In this document: positions 4,522 through 9,600 of the stretch, one piece after another
How the letters are laid out: each line of letters begins with the position of its first letter
How positions within the stretch are numbered: the stretch's first letter is position 1
From: CBIHNH01 sp966211425
GTDB taxonomy: Bacteria > Patescibacteriota > Saccharimonadia > Saccharimonadales > Saccharimonadaceae
Assembly (NCBI GenBank): GCA_966211425.1
Contig: CBIHNH010000024.1
Span: 1-9,600, forward strand
Direction of reading: 5' to 3'
DNA: 9,600 nucleotides
Position numbers and translations under genes: made by a program
The notes under the pieces: generated by a model
Seen by the model: only the letters and a program-made list of their open reading frames with translations
Databases searched by the model: none
What the model was told of the DNA's origin: nothing

Positions 4522-5757
4522 ATGATGAAAAAAGGTGGGTTTTTCAAACGGACGATCCGTGACGTGCCACTTCGCGGCCGAACCGTGCTTGTGCGCGCAG
4601 ATTACAACGTGCCGCTGACCGAAAAGGGCGAAATCGCCGATGATTTTCGGATAGTCTCAAGTCTGCCGACGCTCCACTATTTGCTCGACCAGGGGTGTCG
4701 AGTTATCATTTGCTCGCATCTCGGCAGACCCGACGGCAAGGTTGATGAACGCTATACGCTCGAGATGGTAGCCGAACGCCTCTCGAAACTACTAAAACAC
4801 CACGTGCAGTTTGTGCCTGAATGTATTGGCGACACAGTGATTCAAGCCGCCAAAAAACTACAACCGGGTCGGATCCTTTTGCTCGAGAATCTTCGCTTTC
4901 ACGCTGGCGAAGAAGCAAACGACGCTCAGTTTGCCCGGGCGCTCGCGGAAAACTCCCAGGCGGAGTACTTCGTCCAAGACGGCTTCGGCGTCGTTCACCG
5001 AGCCCATGCCAGTACTGACGCGATCACTCAGTTTATGCCCAGCGTAGCCGGACTATTGCTCGAGAAAGAATATCTCGCTATACGAAGCACGATGGATAGT
5101 CCTGAACGGCCGCTTGTTGCTGTCCTTGGTGGTGCCAAGATATCAGACAAGATCGCTGTTATCGAAAAGTTGGTCGCGATCGCCGACACGATCGTTGTCG
5201 GTGGCGCGATGGCGAACACCTTTCTCAAACACCAAGGACATCAGATTGGCGCCAGCGTACACGAAGATGGCCTCGATAGTATCGTCAAAAAAATCTATGA
5301 TGCCGCAGCGAAAAAAGTTGGCGATGATGCGGTCGATGATTTTATTGTCCTGCCATCTGATGTTGCCGTGGCGCCAAAGATCGATCCTGAAATCCGTCGA
5401 ATATCCGTATCGGTAGACGATGTCGCGAACGATGAGATGATTCTCGATATCGGCCCAGAGTCTATTGCCGCTGCGGTATCGGCTATCGCTCAGGCAAAAA
5501 CAGTGATTTGGAACGGTACATTGGGCTATGCCGAGCTACCGAATTTCTCGTATGGTTCTGCTCGTGTGGCGTTGGCGCTTGCAGCCAACCCCGACATAAC
5601 CAGCGTTATTGGTGGTGGAGATACTGCCGATTTTGTTCTCAAATGGGATGCCGCATCAGGAGGAAGTTTTAGCCACGTTTCGACTGGCGGAGGGGCAAGC
5701 CTGGATCTGATGGCGGGAAGTTCGATGCCGGGAATCGAAAGGTTATTAGACGCATAA
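4522..5757 (+). CDS. pgk: Phosphoglycerate kinase
   Basis: This enzyme transfers phosphate between 1,3-bisphosphoglycerate and ADP in glycolysis. At 411 residues it is slightly longer than typical. Visible motifs are VRADYNVPL (24-32), Arg43, SHLGRP (65-70), LLENLRFHAGEE (120-131), DGFG (153-156) with HRAHAST (159-165), GGAKISDKI, GGAMANTFLK, WNGTLGYAE (330-338), GGGDTADF (364-371) and STGGGASLD (387-395). Two conserved spots deviate: the usual NGP(M/L)GVFE is NGTLGYAE, and FxxGT is FSYGS, both near the nucleotide site; DAFG is DGFG. These are probably lineage-specific since the rest is intact. There are two adjacent ATGs (4522, 4525) and no upstream Shine-Dalgarno; GGTGGG lies after the start, inside an A6...T6 stretch. 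A short gap (38 bases) leads to tpiA. Confidence 0.97.
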   Translation: MMKKGGFFKRTIRDVPLRGRTVLVRADYNVPLTEKGEIADDFRIVSSLPTLHYLLDQGCRVIICSHLGRPDGKVDERYTLEMVAERLSKLLKHHVQFVPECIGDTVIQAAKKLQPGRILLLENLRFHAGEEANDAQFARALAENSQAEYFVQDGFGVVHRAHASTDAITQFMPSVAGLLLEKEYLAIRSTMDSPERPLVAVLGGAKISDKIAVIEKLVAIADTIVVGGAMANTFLKHQGHQIGASVHEDGLDSIVKKIYDAAAKKVGDDAVDDFIVLPSDVAVAPKIDPEIRRISVSVDDVANDEMILDIGPESIAAAVSAIAQAKTVIWNGTLGYAELPNFSYGSARVALALAANPDITSVIGGGDTADFVLKWDAASGGSFSHVSTGGGASLDLMAGSSMPGIERLLDA

Positions 5758-5770
5758 GGGAGTTATCGGG

Positions 5771-5776
5771 TACACT
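5771..5776 (+). promoter_or_regulatory. Possible -10 box (TACACT) before tpiA
   Basis: TACACT has the same sequence as the pyk -10 box and lies 19 bases before the tpiA ATG. It has no upstream TG and no -35 match. AAGGA (5777-5781) follows, a ribosome binding site at a rather long distance (14 bases). tpiA may have its own weak start in addition to read-through from pgk. Confidence 0.3.
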
Positions 5777-5795
5777 AAGGAAAAGCGTAAACATT

Positions 5796-6584
5796 ATGAG
5801 CAAGCAAGCACCACGTAAAAAACTAATCGTCGCCAACTGGAAGATGCATCTCAACACGCAGCAGGCGAGTATGCTGCTGCACAAGCTTACTGAGGAGGTT
5901 CCGGTTCATAATGACGTCCAGACGGTGCTATGTCCTAATATCATGGTGCTCCAGTCGCTGAGCGTCCAAATGAACTATCGCCAGTTCAAGCTTGGCGCCC
6001 AGAACTGTTATTGGCGAGACGAGGGAGCGTATACCGGAGAGGTCTCTGCGACTATGCTCCGCGGCCTAGTGGACTATGTCATCATCGGTCACTCTGAACG
6101 TCGGCACATATTCCATGAGCACGAACGCGATATCCGTCACAAAGTCCAGGCAGCATTTCGCAACGGCATAAAACCAATACTATGTGTCGGCGAAACAGCC
6201 CACGAACATGCCGACGGTGAAACGTTGCATGTACTTCATGATCAGGTCGTAAGCGGCTTACTGAATGTAACGTCTGAGGAAGTAGCCGACCTGACGATCG
6301 CCTATGAACCGGTTTGGGCCATCGGTACTGGTGTTGCTGTGAAGCCGACTGATCTGCGTAAAGCTACGAGCGCCATCCGTAAGCAAATCGTTGCCCTGTA
6401 TGGTAAACATGCTGGCGAGAGTGTCAGGATCCTCTACGGCGGTAGCGTTACGAGCGAAAATTGCGAAGATATTCTCGCGACAGAGGGCGTCGACGGGCTG
6501 TTGGTGGGTGGCGCAAGCCTAAAAGCGCCTGAATTTGCATCTATCGTCTCAAAAGCACATAATAGCCATAAGCAAAAAGGGTAG
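5796..6584 (+). CDS. tpiA: Triosephosphate isomerase
   Basis: This is a TIM-barrel enzyme that interconverts dihydroxyacetone phosphate and glyceraldehyde-3-phosphate. At 262 residues it is slightly longer than the usual 250, with a short basic N-terminal extension (MSKQAPRKK). The catalytic residues are all present: Asn14 and Lys16 in VANWKMH, His99 in IIGHSERR (96-103), and Glu171 in AYEPVWAIGTG (169-179), which is also the mobile loop 6. The phosphate-binding motifs LYGGSV and GLLVGGASL follow in the C-terminal part. AQNCYWRDEGAYTGEVSA (68-85) matches the family consensus. It stands 38 bases after pgk and ends five bases before the GTG of the next gene, so at least tpiA and that gene are probably co-transcribed. 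Confidence 0.97.
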   Translation: MSKQAPRKKLIVANWKMHLNTQQASMLLHKLTEEVPVHNDVQTVLCPNIMVLQSLSVQMNYRQFKLGAQNCYWRDEGAYTGEVSATMLRGLVDYVIIGHSERRHIFHEHERDIRHKVQAAFRNGIKPILCVGETAHEHADGETLHVLHDQVVSGLLNVTSEEVADLTIAYEPVWAIGTGVAVKPTDLRKATSAIRKQIVALYGKHAGESVRILYGGSVTSENCEDILATEGVDGLLVGGASLKAPEFASIVSKAHNSHKQKG

Positions 6585-6589
6585 GGAAC

Positions 6590-7753
6590 GTGAAAGATAT
6601 TGATTTCGACGAGTTAGACCGAGCGGTAAGTTCTGTATTGGGGGGCGGAGTACCTAAGCAGGATGAAGACAGCTCAAGTACATCGACCGCCGTCGCCGAC
6701 GCTGATCAAGATGGTCTCGTGGATGCGTCTGAACCCTCGGCCTCTAGCGAAACGACATCGTCACCCCAGACTACGGCCGGTGAGGTAACTACCGACAGCC
6801 CTGACGGTTCGCGACCATCTCAAGCCGCAACACCGCTTGCTATCAAGCGACGCGGTAAGTTCATGGATGTCGTACATCCATCTTCTGATATGAATCCGAC
6901 ATCGACTGTTCCTATGGCTGCACGCAAATCGATCACTCCACTCGCTGCGGCGCCGACCGAAAGCCAAGAACCTGAAAGTGACGCAGTGGCGCCGCTAGAT
7001 GCGCCGAGTAAGACCGAAGAGGCCTCGGCGGTTGTCGCTGAAACGGTAACCGAGACCGAGGTTAGCACTTCTTCGACACTTGAGATAGCAACTGATGATT
7101 CAGCAGTGGCGGAAAGCACTGTTGAGCCAGAAACCACCGAACAGGATCAGCCGGAAACGACAAAAGCATCAACCGAGGAAACTGCATCGGTTGATCAGCC
7201 GACTGTCGACTCCGATCAGACAGCACCGGCGGCAGATGTAGCCGCCCCCGCCGAATCGTTAGCTGACCCATCACCACTAGAAAGTGGTGATGGATTTGGC
7301 GCCAGCGCCTCAAGTACTCCCGAAACACCTTTCCTCAGTGACGCAAAAGTTGAGAAACGACCACTTGGTGGTTTTGGCGATAATCCTGAAACAGCAGATG
7401 CGCCGTCAGAGGACGCTGAGCCTGATGCCGGGGTAGTGCAAACTCCTCCGCCCGTATCATTGCCGCGTGAGCTTCAGCCTGACGTCGTGAAGGTAGAGGC
7501 GATTCCTGATGACACCCAAGCACCGGCAGATCCGGTCGAAACCGCGACAGCACCAGTGCTTGCGACGGTGCCTGCTGCCGCTGGTAGCGACGGCGACACT
7601 CACTCTCTCTTTGATACATCGTCGTATCATGCGCCTATCGCTCATGCAAAGAAGTCATCAACCCCAGGCTGGGTCTGGTGGATGGTGGGTCTGCTGCTAT
7701 GTTTGGCGGCGGGTGCTGGTGTCGGCTATTTTCTCTTTATCGCCGGCCTTTAA
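6590..7753 (+). CDS. Low-complexity acidic protein with C-terminal membrane anchor
   Basis: This 387-residue protein is dominated by Thr, Ser, Ala, Glu, Asp and Pro, hence probably disordered for most of its length. One membrane helix lies at the extreme C-terminus (about 361-384, GWVWWMVGLLL onward), leaving only a few residues beyond it. Lys354-Lys355 just before the helix favour a cytoplasmic N-terminal part, that is, a tail-anchored protein. Ordered-looking islands interrupt the low-complexity sequence: DIDFDELDRAVSSVL (3-17), IKRRGKFMDVVHPSSDM (85-101), TPFLSDAKVEKRPLGGFG (246-263), LPRELQPDVVKVE (291-303) and SLFDTSSYHAPI (339-350). These look like short linear interaction motifs. I recall similar proteins in Saccharibacteria, but their function is unknown to me. 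The start is GTG; AAAGG (6576-6580) lies nine bases upstream, with GGGA nearer. It may be a scaffold or cell-envelope organiser (inference). Confidence 0.85.
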   Translation: MKDIDFDELDRAVSSVLGGGVPKQDEDSSSTSTAVADADQDGLVDASEPSASSETTSSPQTTAGEVTTDSPDGSRPSQAATPLAIKRRGKFMDVVHPSSDMNPTSTVPMAARKSITPLAAAPTESQEPESDAVAPLDAPSKTEEASAVVAETVTETEVSTSSTLEIATDDSAVAESTVEPETTEQDQPETTKASTEETASVDQPTVDSDQTAPAADVAAPAESLADPSPLESGDGFGASASSTPETPFLSDAKVEKRPLGGFGDNPETADAPSEDAEPDAGVVQTPPPVSLPRELQPDVVKVEAIPDDTQAPADPVETATAPVLATVPAAAGSDGDTHSLFDTSSYHAPIAHAKKSSTPGWVWWMVGLLLCLAAGAGVGYFLFIAGL

Positions 7754-7784
7754 AACCACAACAGCTGATAGTTTGATTTTCTCG

Positions 7785-7790
7785 TACAAT
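7785..7790 (+). promoter_or_regulatory. -10 box (TACAAT) before the helicase gene
   Basis: TACAAT matches the -10 consensus at five of six positions and ends 11 bases before the helicase ATG. No -35 match at 16-18 bases and no Shine-Dalgarno sequence are visible, so the mRNA leader would be only a few bases. Confidence 0.4.
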
Positions 7791-7801
7791 AGATATAGCT
7801 T

Positions 7802-9600
7802 ATGAGTAATCTCTTAACAGGACTTAACGATGCGCAGCGTAGTGCGGTAGAGCATGCCGATGGCCCATTGCTGTTGCTTGCCGGTGCAGGTTCAGGTAAA
7901 ACCAAAACTTTGACCCACCGCATCGCCTACCTGATCGCTGAAAAGGGGGTTTCGACCGGCGCGATCCTCGCCGTGACCTTTACGAACAAAGCTGCTCGTG
8001 AGATGCGTGAACGACTAGCTCATCTGCTCGGTGAGGATGCAAACAACCGCAGCTTCATGCCTTGGATGGGGACATTTCATTCGATCTGTGTTCGTTTACT
8101 CAGGATGGAAGGGGAGCATATAGGGGTGCCACGCAGCTTTGTTATTATCGACGATGCTGACAAGCAAAGTTTTGTAAAACAAGCAATGAAACAGCTGGGA
8201 ATATCCGAAAAGAGCTATCCGGTTCGTGGCATTAGCTCTCAGATAAGTAGCGCTAAAAATGATGGCGTCAGCGCCAGTGAATATGCAGCAACCGCGCGCC
8301 TACCACTCCAGCGAGTGGCAGCGGATGTCTTTCCGCGCTACGAACAGCTTAGGCGTGAAGCGGCGGCACTTGATTTCGATGACCTGCTCTCAGAAACGGT
8401 GCGTTTGTTCTCTACCGTTCCGGAACTTCGTCGAAAATGGCAGCAGAACTTTAGCCATATCATGATTGATGAATACCAGGACACGAACGCCGTGCAGTAC
8501 CGACTGATAAAGCTGCTCGTTGGCGAGGAGCAAAATGTCTGCGTCGTCGGTGATGACTGGCAGAGTATCTATAGCTGGCGCGGGGCAGATTTTACAAACA
8601 TCCTGAACTTTGAGCGTGATTTTCCGGGTGCGACTATCGTCAAACTAGAGCAAAACTATCGTTCAACCGAAGCGATACTTGAAGCTGCGAATAACGTTAT
8701 CACAAAGAACCAGCAGCGTTCCGACAAAAAGCTGTGGACTGACCAGAAGGGCGGTCTACCGGTGCAGGTCATGCATGTCAGTTCGGAAGTGCATGAGGCT
8801 GAGAGCGTAATGACACGCATCAAAACATTCGCAGATATGCGTCTGCGTAGCTACAACGATTTTGCGGTTTTGTACCGTACGAACGCCCAGAGCCGCGCCG
8901 TTGAGGAGGCGATGATTCGCTATGGAGTGCCGTACAGGCTGGTGGGCGGCACACGCTTCTATGACCGCAAAGAGATTAAAGATATTCTCGCCTACCTACG
9001 TCTCGTCTATCAACCAGCAGATCGAGCAAGTTTCATGCGCATCGTCAATACGCCGACACGTGGTCTCGGTGCAACAAGTGTTGCAAAGTTTCTCGACTGG
9101 CATGATGCTCAGCCGCTGTCGATCGTCGAATGCTTACGAAACGCCGACCTGTGCGCGAGTGTAACCCCAAAAGCGCGCAAAGCCTTTGTTAGCCTCGGGG
9201 AGGCGTTAACAAAGCTCAGCGAAATCCAAGAAACGACCGCATTACCGGAGTTTATCGAACTCGTTATCAAACGGATCAGGTACCTTGATTTTCTCGATGA
9301 CGGTACGGCACAGGCCGAGGATCGCCAGGAGAACGTTCGTGAGCTGGTTTCTGACGCGAGAGAGCGGGGTGATATCGAACTCTCGACCTACCTCGAGGAC
9401 GTCGCGCTGATATCGGATCTGGACAGTGTTAAGGCTGATGAAGAAGCGGTGACGCTCATGACGCTGCATGCAGCTAAGGGTTTGGAGTTCCCCGTCGTTT
9501 TTATGATAGGGATGGAGGAGAGCATCTTTCCGCACTCTAGGGCACTTTACGAAGTGAGCGAAATGGAAGAGGAGCGCCGGCTCTGTTATGTTGGCATGAC
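7802..9600 (+). CDS. UvrD/PcrA-type DNA helicase, N-terminal 599 residues
   Basis: This is a superfamily 1A 3'-5' DNA helicase that unwinds DNA using ATP in nucleotide excision repair, mismatch repair or removal of stalled forks. The frame is open from ATG (7802) to the window end, so the C-terminus is missing; family members usually have about 650-750 residues. Motifs in order: Q-motif LNDAQRSAV (8-16), Walker A AGAGSGKT (27-34), FTNKAAREM (Ia), GTFHS, Walker B IDEYQDTN (222-229), motif III GDDWQSIYSWRGAD (250-263), motif IV QNYRSTE (284-290), motif V VTLMTLHAAKGLEF (550-563), and motif VI EEERRLCYVGM at the very end. Motif III has Trp253 where E. coli UvrD/Rep have Asp (GDDDQSIY). PcrA, UvrD and Rep cannot be told apart here, so no symbol is given. 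The gene starts 48 bases after the previous stop with its own -10 box. Confidence 0.95.
   Translation, partial: MSNLLTGLNDAQRSAVEHADGPLLLLAGAGSGKTKTLTHRIAYLIAEKGVSTGAILAVTFTNKAAREMRERLAHLLGEDANNRSFMPWMGTFHSICVRLLRMEGEHIGVPRSFVIIDDADKQSFVKQAMKQLGISEKSYPVRGISSQISSAKNDGVSASEYAATARLPLQRVAADVFPRYEQLRREAAALDFDDLLSETVRLFSTVPELRRKWQQNFSHIMIDEYQDTNAVQYRLIKLLVGEEQNVCVVGDDWQSIYSWRGADFTNILNFERDFPGATIVKLEQNYRSTEAILEAANNVITKNQQRSDKKLWTDQKGGLPVQVMHVSSEVHEAESVMTRIKTFADMRLRSYNDFAVLYRTNAQSRAVEEAMIRYGVPYRLVGGTRFYDRKEIKDILAYLRLVYQPADRASFMRIVNTPTRGLGATSVAKFLDWHDAQPLSIVECLRNADLCASVTPKARKAFVSLGEALTKLSEIQETTALPEFIELVIKRIRYLDFLDDGTAQAEDRQENVRELVSDARERGDIELSTYLEDVALISDLDSVKADEEAVTLMTLHAAKGLEFPVVFMIGMEESIFPHSRALYEVSEMEEERRLCYVGM

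Noticed and set aside
4527..4545. A-rich/T-rich hairpin GAAAAA...TTTTTC at the pgk start as a pyk terminator
   Set aside because: It lies inside the pgk reading frame and its stem is almost all A-T, so it is unlikely to terminate transcription.

Overview
The window is a bacterial chromosome segment. It most likely comes from a Candidate Phyla Radiation / Patescibacteria genome, and my best guess is Candidatus Saccharibacteria (TM7). The reasons are densely packed genes, standard stop use (TGA ends a gene and TGG encodes Trp), compact glycolytic genes with short gaps, and a Ser/Thr/Glu-rich membrane-tethered protein whose short motifs (for example RRGKFMDVVHPSSDM) resemble what I remember from Saccharibacteria. 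This assignment is inference; no rRNA or marker search was possible.

Region 1 (about 1-630) holds two small unrecognised genes, 83-451 and 448-591, which overlap by four bases. By hand count 101 of 111 codons from 116 to 448 end in G or C, unlike the mixed third positions of every later gene, so this part looks acquired. A UUCG-capped hairpin covers the first ribosome binding site and a strong hairpin closes the pair.

Region 2 (about 630-1260) is mostly non-coding. It carries a consensus-like promoter, a tRNA-Glu(TTC) gene with encoded CCA, and a terminator with a perfect 18-bp stem that starts in the CCA. It also carries a set of repeats: two 17/11-nt copies of the tRNA 3' end inside a 41-nt direct repeat, and a 20-bp exact inverted repeat on either side of the tRNA. 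This looks like the scar of past integration or rearrangement at a tRNA.

Region 3 (1266-2955) is a two-gene operon with strong Shine-Dalgarno sites: a SnoaL/NTF2-like small protein and an FAD-dependent desaturase/amine-oxidase family enzyme with a phytoene-desaturase-like C-terminus.

Region 4 (3080-6584) is lower glycolysis: pyruvate kinase, phosphoglycerate kinase and triosephosphate isomerase on one strand. No glyceraldehyde-3-phosphate dehydrogenase gene lies among them. Pyruvate kinase has the Lys/Leu signature of K+-independent enzymes. pyk and pgk lack good Shine-Dalgarno spacing and have extended -10 boxes exactly 8 nt before the ATG, which suggests leaderless mRNAs.

Region 5 (6590-9600) has a long, low-complexity, probably tail-anchored protein coupled to tpiA. 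It is followed by a UvrD/PcrA-type helicase that runs off the right end of the window.
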